The translations under genes and the position numbers were made by a program. Below, piece after piece: positions 1 through 5,325 of a stretch of 5,798 nucleotides of DNA. Location of the stretch: the NCBI GenBank assembly GCA_021730855.1, contig JAKFYM010000310.1, forward strand, positions 1 to 5,798. The letters are read 5' to 3'. The DNA comes from Bdellovibrionales bacterium (lineage in GTDB: Bacteria > Bdellovibrionota > UBA1018 > CAIPTA01). Numbering within the stretch: position 1 is the stretch's first letter; each line of letters begins with the position of its first letter. Below the pieces are notes generated by a model, which had not been told where the DNA came from, ran no database searches, and saw nothing but the letters and a program-made list of their open reading frames with translations.

Positions 1-142
1 GCGCGGCGCCAAGGCGCCGGCCAATCCTTGGGGCGGGAAGACCTTAGAGTGGAGCGCAGAGTCTCCTCCAGTTTTGGAAAATTTTGATAAGACGCCCACG
101 GTGACGGCGGGACCTTATGAATACGGTGTGCGACCTGTGTAA
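1..142 (+). CDS. ctaD: Cytochrome c oxidase subunit I, C-terminal end (partial)
   Basis: The frame starting at base 2 is open from the window edge to a TAA stop at 140-142 and gives the last 46 residues of a protein that begins upstream. It contains ANPWGGKTLEWSAESPP followed by ENFDKTPTV and PYEYG. This is the typical tail of bacterial heme-copper oxidase subunit I after the last membrane helix: the NPW-G-TLEW-SPP motif, then a short cytoplasmic segment ending near a PYEY-like motif. Subunit I carries heme a, heme a3 and CuB and is the catalytic, proton-pumping core of the aa3/caa3 oxidase in the inner membrane. The catalytic residues lie outside the window. The gene is followed after 40 bases by subunit III in the same orientation, as in most cta operons. 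Identification rests on the tail motif and the context. Confidence 0.88.
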   Translation, partial: RGAKAPANPWGGKTLEWSAESPPVLENFDKTPTVTAGPYEYGVRPV

Positions 143-171
143 TCCCCTTGTCCTTCGGGGCTTGGGCTAGA

Positions 172-178
172 AAGGAAG
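172..178 (+). promoter_or_regulatory. Ribosome binding site for ctaE
   Basis: AAGGAAG ends four bases before the ATG at 183. It is the clearest Shine-Dalgarno-like sequence in the operon and supports that start for subunit III. Confidence 0.6.
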
Positions 179-182
179 AATC

Positions 183-836
183 ATGAGCGTGAACGGAGGC
201 GAGCACGGACACTTAGACCATGCCCACCACTTCGAGAGCGTCGAGCACGAGTTCGAAGCGGGGAAGCTGGGGATGTGGCTCTTCTTGGTCACGGAAGTGA
301 TGCTGTTCGGCGTACTCTTCGCCGGCTACGGCTTGCTGAACTATCTCTACCCAGAGATGTTCCGCGAAGCCCACCACCACCTCAACAAGGTGATGGGAGC
401 GGTCAATACGGTGGTGCTGCTCGTGAGCTCGCTCACGATGGCCCTCGCGATCGGCTTCATCCAGCGCAACCAGGTGGGCAAATCCAAGGCGATGCTTTGG
501 ATCACCCTATTTTGCGCGCTGATGTTCCTAGTGATCAAATACTTTGAGTACAAAGAAAAGATCAGCCACGGGATCTTGCCCGGAATCTTTTTCAACGCTC
601 ACGATTTCAAGGCACCCAATGCCGCTCTCTTTTTCTCCTTTTATTTTGTGATGACGGGCACGCACGGGATCCACGTTTTGATCGGCATGGGCGCGATCAG
701 CTGGATTCTCTGGCGCATGGGCCGGGGCGATTTCAACGCGCACAAATATGGCGCGGTGGAATTCGTGGGCCTCTATTGGCATATCGTCGACTTAATTTGG
801 ATTTTTCTTTTCCCGCTCCTGTACCTAGTGGTTTGA
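183..836 (+). CDS. ctaE: Cytochrome c oxidase subunit III
   Basis: This 217-residue membrane protein is the third core subunit of an aa3/caa3 heme-copper oxidase and binds no metal itself. It has a His-rich cytoplasmic N-terminus (residues 8-16) and then five apparent membrane helices at about 28-50, 70-93, 103-120, 146-170 and 195-216. Five helices is the short bacterial form; longer homologues have seven. Family hallmarks seen are GMWLFLVTEVMLFG with the buried Glu38, the GTHGIHVLIG motif with His161 and His164, and the ending EFVGLYWHIVDLIWIFLFP with Glu193, Trp199, His200 and Asp203. The ATG at 183 has a good ribosome binding site just upstream. The gene sits between subunit I and the subunit IV-cytochrome c fusion, and its TGA is 10 bases before the next ATG, so co-transcription is very likely. 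Quinol oxidase subunit III (CyoC) is the alternative, but the ctaA/ctaB genes and the cytochrome c domain nearby favour a cytochrome c oxidase. Confidence 0.95.
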   Translation: MSVNGGEHGHLDHAHHFESVEHEFEAGKLGMWLFLVTEVMLFGVLFAGYGLLNYLYPEMFREAHHHLNKVMGAVNTVVLLVSSLTMALAIGFIQRNQVGKSKAMLWITLFCALMFLVIKYFEYKEKISHGILPGIFFNAHDFKAPNAALFFSFYFVMTGTHGIHVLIGMGAISWILWRMGRGDFNAHKYGAVEFVGLYWHIVDLIWIFLFPLLYLVV

Positions 837-841
837 GGTAG
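835..841 (+). promoter_or_regulatory. Ribosome binding site of the subunit IV fusion gene
   Basis: GAGGTAG begins inside the ctaE stop codon and lies five bases before the ATG at 847. This overlap suggests that translation of the fusion gene is linked to termination on ctaE. Confidence 0.5.
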
Positions 842-846
842 AACGC

Positions 847-1635
847 ATGGAACACAAACACAACAATTCTCATCATGTGACGCCGATCCCGGTTTATATC
901 TGGACGCTGCTGGCCCTCGTGGTCTTGACGGTGGTCACGGTAGGCGCTTCCTACTTTGACTTTGGTCGGTTCAATATCGTGGTCTCCCTGGCGATCGCCA
1001 CGGTGAAGGCCTCGCTAGTGATGGCCTTCTTCATGGGCCTGAAATACGACAACAACCTCAACCGCGGCGTGATCCTCAGCTCCTTCGTGGCGCTGGCGAT
1101 CATGATCTCGATCACGGCTTCTGACCTCTGGGTGCGCCCGGTGGAGACGCCGGTGGTGGTGCGGGCTTCGGCCGCGGCTCTTTCTCAGGAAGAATTCGAC
1201 AAACTGCTCGCGCAGAGCACGCCGGAGCAGATGGCGAAGGGCAAGGGGCTCTTCGACACGAACTGCGCCGTTTGCCACGGCAACGAAGGCAAGGGTGATG
1301 GCATCGGCGGAGGCTCACTCAATCCCAAGCCACGGAATTTCCATGATGCCGGCTCTGCCTGGACGAATGGCAATTCTACGCACTCGATGTACGTGACTCT
1401 GCTCTACGGAGTGCCGAACACCGGCATGGCTTCTTATAAAGCCTTGCCTCCGGCCGATCGGATCGCGCTCATCCACTACGTTCATTCCTGGACGGGTAGC
1501 AGCCATACAGGCAAGGTGGACGAAAAATTTGCGGCGGCCGTGAAGGAAGACGGCATCGGTGCCGCGGGCGTGGCCGCAGGGCCGAAAGTGGCTCTGCCCA
1601 TTGATTTCGCGATCGAACGCAGCTTGAAAGACTAG
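847..1635 (+). CDS. Cytochrome c oxidase subunit IV fused to a cytochrome c domain
   Basis: This 262-residue protein has two parts. Residues 1-97 form a small subunit IV of the bacterial caa3/CyoD-like type: a His-rich start, then three helices at about 15-37, 44-65 and 75-96, with the conserved-looking VKASLVMAFFMGLKYDN around the second. After a linker (98-125) comes a monoheme class I cytochrome c domain with the heme-binding motif CAVCH at 140-144 and a probable axial Met194 in NTGMASYKALP. The last helix, containing HYVHSW, is near 204-216. A further 45-residue tail ends in LPIDFAIE. The third helix places the heme domain on the periplasmic side, so it is expected to pass electrons to CuA of subunit II or replace a soluble donor. 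In well-known caa3 enzymes the cytochrome c is fused to subunit II, so fusion to subunit IV is uncommon. The frame is uninterrupted across the joint, so this is a real fusion and not two genes. Confidence 0.9.
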   Translation: MEHKHNNSHHVTPIPVYIWTLLALVVLTVVTVGASYFDFGRFNIVVSLAIATVKASLVMAFFMGLKYDNNLNRGVILSSFVALAIMISITASDLWVRPVETPVVVRASAAALSQEEFDKLLAQSTPEQMAKGKGLFDTNCAVCHGNEGKGDGIGGGSLNPKPRNFHDAGSAWTNGNSTHSMYVTLLYGVPNTGMASYKALPPADRIALIHYVHSWTGSSHTGKVDEKFAAAVKEDGIGAAGVAAGPKVALPIDFAIERSLKD

Positions 1636-1640
1636 GCAGA

Positions 1641-2534
1641 GTGGCGGCCTACCGACGCTACGCCTGGTTTACTCTGCTCTTTTGCTTGGCCGTGATTCTC
1701 TGGGGCGCCTTCGTGCGCGCCAGTGGCTCGGGAGCTGGTTGCGGTAGCCATTGGCCCCTCTGTGATGGCGAAGTCATTCCCCGCGCCCCTGATCTGCAAA
1801 AGGCCATCGAATACACGCACCGGCTCAGCTCGGGCCTCTCGCTTCTTTTTGTGCTCGGCCTTTTTGTCGCCACCTTCCGGATGTTTCCTCCGGGCTTTCA
1901 GCGCAAAGCCGCGGGCTATGCGTTGGTGGCCATTCTCCTCGAAGCTCTCATCGGCGCGGGGCTCGTGCTCTTTGCGCTCGTGGGCGTGGATCGTTCCGCC
2001 TATCGCGCCTTCTCGATTTCCTTGCACTTGGTGAACACACTTTTTCTCCTGGCTGCGCTCACCATCACGGCTCTTGCGCCTAGCGAAGCGCGCCCGCGCT
2101 GGCGGTGGCCAGCGCCGGACAAGGCTTGGGTGCGAGGGCTTTTGTTTGGTTTTGCGCTCTTGGGAGCGATGGGGGCGCTCACGGCGCTCGGGGACACGCT
2201 TTTTCCCGTGGGTAGCGTGAGCGAGGGCTGGCAAAGAAAGTTCGAGGAGGGGCGCCACTTCCTCGAGCGCATCCGCATCTTCCACCCGCTCCTGGCAGTC
2301 ACTTGGGTGGGGTGCCTCTGGCTGTGGACGGCCACGCTCGTCGAGAAATTGCCTGAGCTCCGCCGGCTTGCGCAATTCACCCTAGGGCTTGCGGCCACCA
2401 ATATTGGCCTCGGCCTGCTCAATGTGATTTTGCTCGCGCCCATCTGGATGCAGATCGTGCATCTCCTGGTGGCAGATTTATTGTGGATTCTTTTTGTCAG
2501 CCTGGTTTTTTCCGCCGCTTCTCGGTGGCGCTGA
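1641..2534 (+). CDS. ctaA: Heme A synthase (COX15/CtaA family)
   Basis: This 297-residue polytopic membrane enzyme oxidises the C8 methyl of heme O to a formyl group, giving heme A for the oxidase encoded just upstream. Eight helices are expected. Seen in the sequence are WGAFVRASGSGAGCG followed by HWPLC, with Cys34 and Cys41, the loop cysteine pair known from Bacillus CtaA. The EYTHR motif follows with Glu57 and candidate heme ligand His60. Further candidate ligands are His129 (SLHLVNT), His215 (FHPLLAV) and His274 (QIVHLLVADLLW). GALTALGDTLFP in the middle is also typical of the family. Start choice: no ATG is available before the conserved region, and the GTG at 1641 is five bases after the previous stop with only a weak GGCAGA upstream. 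This suggests low or coupled translation. The length is normal and all expected key residues are present, so the enzyme looks functional. Confidence 0.95.
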   Translation: MAAYRRYAWFTLLFCLAVILWGAFVRASGSGAGCGSHWPLCDGEVIPRAPDLQKAIEYTHRLSSGLSLLFVLGLFVATFRMFPPGFQRKAAGYALVAILLEALIGAGLVLFALVGVDRSAYRAFSISLHLVNTLFLLAALTITALAPSEARPRWRWPAPDKAWVRGLLFGFALLGAMGALTALGDTLFPVGSVSEGWQRKFEEGRHFLERIRIFHPLLAVTWVGCLWLWTATLVEKLPELRRLAQFTLGLAATNIGLGLLNVILLAPIWMQIVHLLVADLLWILFVSLVFSAASRWR

Positions 2535-2563
2535 CCTCTGTTTTCCGGTATCTCTAAAGCTAG

Positions 2564-3427
2564 ATGACGAAAGTTTCCGCTTACTTCAATCTGACGAAGC
2601 CCACCATCGTCATGCTGTTCCTCGTCACCGGCTTTGCTTCTATTGTGGTGGAAGGCTCTCTGCTCTCCCAACCGTGGAAGCTCTTGTTCGTGCTCCTAGC
2701 GATGGGGCTCACCGCAGGCTCCGCCAATGCGCTGAATATGTATTTTGACCGCGACATCGACGCGCTCATGGACCGCACCAAGCGCCGCCGCCCGATCCCG
2801 CTCCACCTGATCTCCCCCGAGCGCGCCGCCATTTTCGGCCTCGTCACCGGAGCCTTAGCCGTGGGCTATTATTTTTTCGCCACCAATTGGATGGCGGCCT
2901 TCTGGAGCTTTTTCACCATCGCGTTCTACGTGGGCGTCTACACCCTCTGGCTCAAGCGCCGCACGCCCTACAATATCGTGATTGGTGGAGCGGCCGGCGC
3001 CACCGCGCCCCTCATCGGTTGGGCTGCGGCCACTGGGGAGATCTCGCCCCTAGCTTGGACGCTTTTTCTGATCGTCTTTCTCTGGACGCCGCCCCATTTC
3101 TGGGCGCTGGCGATCGCGATCCAGGACGAATACCGCACTGCCAAGGTGCCGATGCTGCCGGTCACGCATGGCGAGCGGCGCACGCGCATCGAGATTTTTG
3201 TGTACACCCTGATCCTCGTGCCCGTCACCCTGGTGCCCTATTTCCTCGGCACCAATAGCGGCTACTATTTAGGCTCGGCGCTCGTGCTCGGCGCCTACTA
3301 CCTATGGGAGACCGTGCGCTTGCTCAAGACCAAGGAGCGCAGCGACTCGAAGAAACTCTTCTGGGTAAGCATTATTTATTTATTCTGCCTCTTCATCGCG
3401 CTCTTCGTGGACGCGATTTTTCTTTAG
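2564..3427 (+). CDS. ctaB: Protoheme IX farnesyltransferase (heme O synthase)
   Basis: This 287-residue UbiA-family prenyltransferase of the inner membrane attaches a farnesyl group to the vinyl side chain of heme B, making heme O, the substrate of the CtaA encoded immediately upstream. The first Asp-rich motif is visible as NMYFDRDIDALMDRT, starting at Asn58 with Asp62 and Asp66, which bind Mg-diphosphate. It is followed by KRRRPIP. The loop after helix four carries YTLWLKRRTPYN and then GGAAGATAPLIGWAA, with Lys131, a strong signature of heme O synthases. A second polar motif, DEYRTAKVPMLPVTHG, begins near Asp188. About eight or nine helices fit the family. The ATG at 2564 gives the usual N-terminus (YFNLTKPTIV) but lacks a clear Shine-Dalgarno sequence. 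It is the last gene of the oxidase/heme A cluster, and a palindromic repeat begins 17 bases after its TAG. Confidence 0.95.
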   Translation: MTKVSAYFNLTKPTIVMLFLVTGFASIVVEGSLLSQPWKLLFVLLAMGLTAGSANALNMYFDRDIDALMDRTKRRRPIPLHLISPERAAIFGLVTGALAVGYYFFATNWMAAFWSFFTIAFYVGVYTLWLKRRTPYNIVIGGAAGATAPLIGWAAATGEISPLAWTLFLIVFLWTPPHFWALAIAIQDEYRTAKVPMLPVTHGERRTRIEIFVYTLILVPVTLVPYFLGTNSGYYLGSALVLGAYYLWETVRLLKTKERSDSKKLFWVSIIYLFCLFIALFVDAIFL

Positions 3428-3444
3428 TGGTAGCAAAATCGAAC

Positions 3445-3489
3445 CCTGCCCGGGCAGGGTAAAGCGGCCTGAGGGCCGCTGGTTCTCCG
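3445..3489 (+). repeat. Two-hairpin intergenic repeat, copy 1
   Basis: This is the first of two direct copies. It begins with a perfect 16-base palindrome at 3444-3459 (CCCTGCCCGGGCAGGG), then TAA. Next is a hairpin with arms AGCGGCC (3463-3469) and GGCCGCT (3474-3480) around the loop TGAG, and then the tail GGTTCTCCG (3481-3489). The other copy at 4508-4550 has the same parts in the same order. The two differ mainly in the loop and in the length of the second stem, where the change is matched on both arms. No T-run follows either hairpin, so an ordinary rho-independent terminator is not supported, although the palindrome may still slow polymerase or protect the ctaB mRNA 3' end. It may be a REP-like dispersed element or a recombination site. 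Confidence 0.8.
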
Positions 3490-3507
3490 CGGGCCTACCA
3501 AATTGAC

Positions 3508-3822
3508 ATGCAGCTTGTGGTGGATGGAAAAATCAGCATGGCCCCACGTTTTCTCGTCTTAGACGGCAAGGAGGCCGCGGTTGGAGATATGGATGATTCA
3601 GGGAAGAACGGAAAAATTCTGAAAATAAAAGCGGAGCGCGTGCAACCTGCAAAGGACAATCGGGTCAGCCTCCTGGTGACGGTGGAATCCCTAGAAAATG
3701 GCAAGCGCCGGGTGATCGCCACCCCCCAAATCATTGCCATCGAAAACGAACGCGCCACCCTGGAGTGGAAAGAGGAGAAACGGAGCATGAGGTTGTCTGC
3801 GCTGGTGTCTCGCGCGCCTTAG
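3508..3822 (+). CDS. Hypothetical beta-rich protein, probably a 5'-truncated gene remnant
   Basis: The 104 residues from the ATG at 3508 have a codon pattern that looks coding, with alternating hydrophobic and charged residues suggesting beta strands. There is no membrane segment, no signal peptide and no cysteine. The segment RRVIATPQIIAIENERATLEW loosely recalls the 'P-x-hydrophobic, N-x-x-A-x-hydrophobic' pattern of secretin-like beta domains, but this is only a resemblance. There is no ribosome binding site before the ATG. The same frame stays open upstream to the TAA at 3460-3462, inside the repeat, reading AYQID just before the Met as though the protein once continued N-terminally. A later ATG at 3538 is also possible. 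I infer that this is the 3' end of a larger, probably exported protein cut off when the repeat or cassette formed, though a short functional gene cannot be excluded. It lies 69 bases before the antitoxin gene. Confidence 0.5.
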   Translation: MQLVVDGKISMAPRFLVLDGKEAAVGDMDDSGKNGKILKIKAERVQPAKDNRVSLLVTVESLENGKRRVIATPQIIAIENERATLEWKEEKRSMRLSALVSRAP

Positions 3823-3844
3823 GAAATGGCTGAGAAGTTCAATG

Positions 3845-3882
3845 GTTAAACAATATTGACATCGATCAATGAATCGTTTAAC
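3845..3882 (+). promoter_or_regulatory. Nested inverted repeats, probable TA operator
   Basis: The outer arms are GTTAAAC (3845-3851) and its exact reverse complement GTTTAAC (3876-3882). The inner arms are ATTGA (3855-3859) and TCAAT (3866-3870). The spacers between outer and inner arms are 3 and 5 bases, so the site is nearly symmetric. It covers both promoter hexamers. VapB/MazE-type antitoxins with an AbrB fold commonly bind such palindromes with their toxin to repress their own operon, so this is the likely autoregulatory operator. Confidence 0.6.
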
Positions 3883-3884
3883 AT
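3856..3884 (+). promoter_or_regulatory. Sigma-70-type promoter of the toxin-antitoxin operon
   Basis: TTGACA at 3856-3861 is a perfect -35 consensus. A 17-base spacer follows, and then TAACAT at 3879-3884, which matches four of six bases of TATAAT. Transcription would start around 3890-3892, directly at the antitoxin ATG, implying a leaderless or nearly leaderless mRNA. This fits the absence of a properly spaced Shine-Dalgarno sequence. Confidence 0.6.
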
Positions 3885-3891
3885 ATGAAGT

Positions 3892-4104
3892 ATGACAGTA
3901 AAAGTGTCCCCGAAATACCAGGTGGTGATTCCAGAGGCGGTGCGCTCGGCACTTGGCATTAAGGTGGGGTCGAGGATGGAAGTGGTGGCGAAGGGGAGGG
4001 TAGCCTATCTGGTTCCAGTCCCGGAATTAGCTGACCTTCAGGAAGAATTGAAGGGGAAGCTCGATCAAGCGAGCCTTCGAGATAAGAAAGATCGCGTGCG
4101 GTGA
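3892..4104 (+). CDS. vapB: AbrB/SpoVT-fold antitoxin (VapB/MazE-like)
   Basis: This 70-residue protein has a swapped-hairpin AbrB-type DNA-binding domain at its N-terminus. VSPKYQVVIPEAVRSALGI (5-23) followed by KVGSRMEVVAKGRVAYLVPV is the classic pattern of the family. The charged C-terminal part (about 44-70, ELADLQEELKGKLDQ and then many Lys/Arg/Asp) is the expected flexible segment that wraps the toxin active site. Its role would be to neutralise the PIN toxin encoded next and, with it, repress the promoter at 3856-3884. The TGA at 4102-4104 overlaps the toxin's GTG by 4 bases, the usual tight antitoxin-first arrangement. The ATG at 3892 keeps the normal domain start; GAAG just before it is too close to act as a good ribosome binding site. 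The symbol is assigned from the PIN partner; several AbrB-type antitoxin names could apply. Confidence 0.85.
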   Translation: MTVKVSPKYQVVIPEAVRSALGIKVGSRMEVVAKGRVAYLVPVPELADLQEELKGKLDQASLRDKKDRVR

Positions 4105-4481
4105 CTCTAAAATTGCTCGATTCTTCCGTCTGGATTGAGATCCTAGGATCAGGCCCTCTTTTAAAGGTTTGCCAAAAAGAGCTAAAAACGGCAGCGGGAA
4201 TCCTGGTTCCCACTCTAGTGTTATTCGAAGTCTATAAAAAAATTGCCAGATCTAGCTCGGAGGACAATGCGCTTTCTGCGATTGCCATTCTTGCGCAAAA
4301 TACGCTTGTTGATTTGACCCAAGAGATTGCGCTCTCCGCTGCTGATCTTTCCCTGCAAAATAATCTTGGCATGGCCGATAGTTTGATCTTGGCGCATGCG
4401 CAAAGGGAAAATGCGACTCTAGTTACGCTAGACAACGATTTTGCCAAAATACCGGGCGTGAAGGTTTTAAGAAAAAACTAG
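4101..4481 (+). CDS. vapC: PIN-domain ribonuclease toxin (VapC-like)
   Basis: This 126-residue single-domain PIN protein has the normal VapC length. The acidic residues expected to hold Mg/Mn are in place: Asp7 in LLDSSVWIE, Glu43 in LVLFEVYKK, Asp93 in GMADSLILAHAQ, and Asp111 with nearby Asp113 in TLDNDFAKIPGV. VapC toxins cut RNA, often initiator tRNA or rRNA, and halt translation until neutralised by the antitoxin. The actual target cannot be read from the sequence. The start is a GTG at 4101 whose last bases form the antitoxin's stop (GTGA), so toxin translation should be coupled to the antitoxin and weaker than it. All acidic positions are intact, so the toxin looks active. Base composition is visibly AT-richer than the neighbouring oxidase and hydrolase genes, suggesting horizontal transfer. 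Confidence 0.87.
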   Translation: MTLKLLDSSVWIEILGSGPLLKVCQKELKTAAGILVPTLVLFEVYKKIARSSSEDNALSAIAILAQNTLVDLTQEIALSAADLSLQNNLGMADSLILAHAQRENATLVTLDNDFAKIPGVKVLRKN

Positions 4482-4507
4482 TGGTTAGAAAAACAAACTG
4501 AAATCAT

Positions 4508-4550
4508 CCTGCCCGGGCAGGGTAAAGCGGCAGAAGCCGCTGGTTCTCCG
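4508..4550 (+). repeat. Two-hairpin intergenic repeat, copy 2
   Basis: This is a direct copy of the element at 3445-3489. It has the palindrome CCTGCCCGGGCAGG (4508-4521) and then GTAA. A hairpin follows with arms AGCGGC (4526-4531) and GCCGCT (4536-4541) around AGAA, and then the same tail GGTTCTCCG (4542-4550). It lies 26 bases after the toxin stop codon, between convergent genes, and closes the AT-richer toxin-antitoxin segment on its right side. Similarity with copy 1 stops right after CTCCG. Confidence 0.8.
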
Positions 4551-4554
4551 GATC

Positions 4555-4574
4555 GGTTTTGCTTCGCGTAAACC
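4555..4574. terminator. Weak hairpin between convergent genes
   Basis: GGTTT at 4555-4559 can pair with AAACC at 4570-4574, with a short GC pairing and a TTC loop inside and one bulge. It sits between the toxin gene and the 3' end of the - strand hydrolase gene, where a bidirectional terminator would be useful. There is no T-run on either side, so the role is uncertain. Confidence 0.25.
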
Positions 4575-4590
4575 ATGGCGCCCCCAAGAG

Positions 4591-5325
4591 CTAAAAAAAC
4601 ACCCTCCGCACCTGCTCCACCACCCAATCCCCCGCATCCAACGTCAAGTCATGGCCAGCGGTGGGGTGCACCTGCAGCGGCACCTGCCAGTGAGCAGCGA
4701 TGCGTTGCGAGCAGCGTGGGTTCACGAGCCCGTCCTGCGCGCTGGCGAGCAGGAGGAGGGGAGCGCTGGGCTTGTTCTGGGGTGGGCGGAAGCGCAGGGC
4801 TGCCAGGAGTTGGCGAAGAGCATTTCGCGTAGAGACGGGGCGCTCTTCCTGGATTTTTGTCCAGGCCGGCACCAGGCTCGCAAAACGATCGGCACTCACG
4901 CTCGTCATCTCGAGGATCATTCGTTCGCGGGCGGCAATGTCTTTGCTGCGCATCGCGCGCAGGATTTTTCCGTAATTCGCCGGGCGCAGGCGCTCGTGCA
5001 GGGGGCAGAGGCCGCGTAAGGAGGTGTTGAGCAAGACGGCGCCTTGGAAATCGGGATGTTTGTGCATCCACTCGAGCCCCACCATCGCGCCGAGCGAGAG
5101 GGCGAAGAGATAGTTATTGGCGCCCTTGCGGGCCAAAAATTCCGCGCGCACCTTCTCGCGCATCACACTGATCGAGACGGGGCTGGCTTCGCGAAAGCGC
5201 TGGCCATTCCCCGGAAGGTCGAGGCCCACCACCTCCACGCCCGGAAAGGCCGCTGCAAACTTTTCCAAAAATCCGCTCCAATGCCCGGTTTCGCGCACCA
5301 GCCCGCGCAGGAAAAACCACTTCAT
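4591..5325 (-). CDS. Alpha/beta-fold hydrolase
   Basis: This 244-residue protein has the order of motifs of the alpha/beta-hydrolase fold. WFFLRGLVRETGHW near the start takes the place of the usual HG oxyanion loop and GLDLPGNG (34-41) follows. The nucleophile elbow is LFALSLGAM with Ser77, reading A-x-S-x-G in place of G-x-S-x-G. The probable acid is Asp198 in SAQDGLVNP and the probable base is His225 in TAGHDLTLD. A helical cap of about 80 residues lies between 100 and 185. There is no signal peptide, so it is probably cytoplasmic; the substrate is unknown (esterase, lipase-like or thioesterase). Start choice: the ATG at 5325 overlaps the upstream gene's TGA as ATGA and is preceded by GAGGAAGAG, a good ribosome binding site. 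The in-frame ATG six codons earlier adds only MVRGRG. It ends convergently with the toxin gene. Confidence 0.85.
   Translation of the reverse strand: MKWFFLRGLVRETGHWSGFLEKFAAAFPGVEVVGLDLPGNGQRFREASPVSISVMREKVRAEFLARKGANNYLFALSLGAMVGLEWMHKHPDFQGAVLLNTSLRGLCPLHERLRPANYGKILRAMRSKDIAARERMILEMTSVSADRFASLVPAWTKIQEERPVSTRNALRQLLAALRFRPPQNKPSAPLLLLASAQDGLVNPRCSQRIAAHWQVPLQVHPTAGHDLTLDAGDWVVEQVRRVFF

Noticed and set aside
144..160. CCCC...GGGG hairpin between ctaD and ctaE as a terminator
   Set aside because: The stem is only four base pairs with a nine-base loop and no T-run. The adjoining genes form one oxidase operon.
1632..2375. A 247-codon open frame on the - strand opposite ctaA
   Set aside because: It is fully antisense to a well-supported membrane enzyme gene. 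Its product is very rich in Arg, Glu, His and Lys with no recognisable domain, as expected from the complement of GC-rich hydrophobic codons.
3444..3489. Rho-independent terminator after ctaB
   Set aside because: The hairpins are strong but no T-run follows either of them, and the same sequence recurs after vapC as a repeat, so a repeat element explains it better.
3503..3508. TTGACA resembling a -35 box just before the gene remnant
   Set aside because: No -10-like hexamer occurs at a 16-18 base spacing (3526-3531 reads GGAAAA), and the hexamer overlaps the presumed start codon.
3445..4550. Integron attC sites flanking the toxin-antitoxin genes
   Set aside because: The repeats lack the outer RYYYAAC and GTTRRRY core sites. 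They form two successive hairpins and not one long imperfect palindrome, and no integrase is visible.
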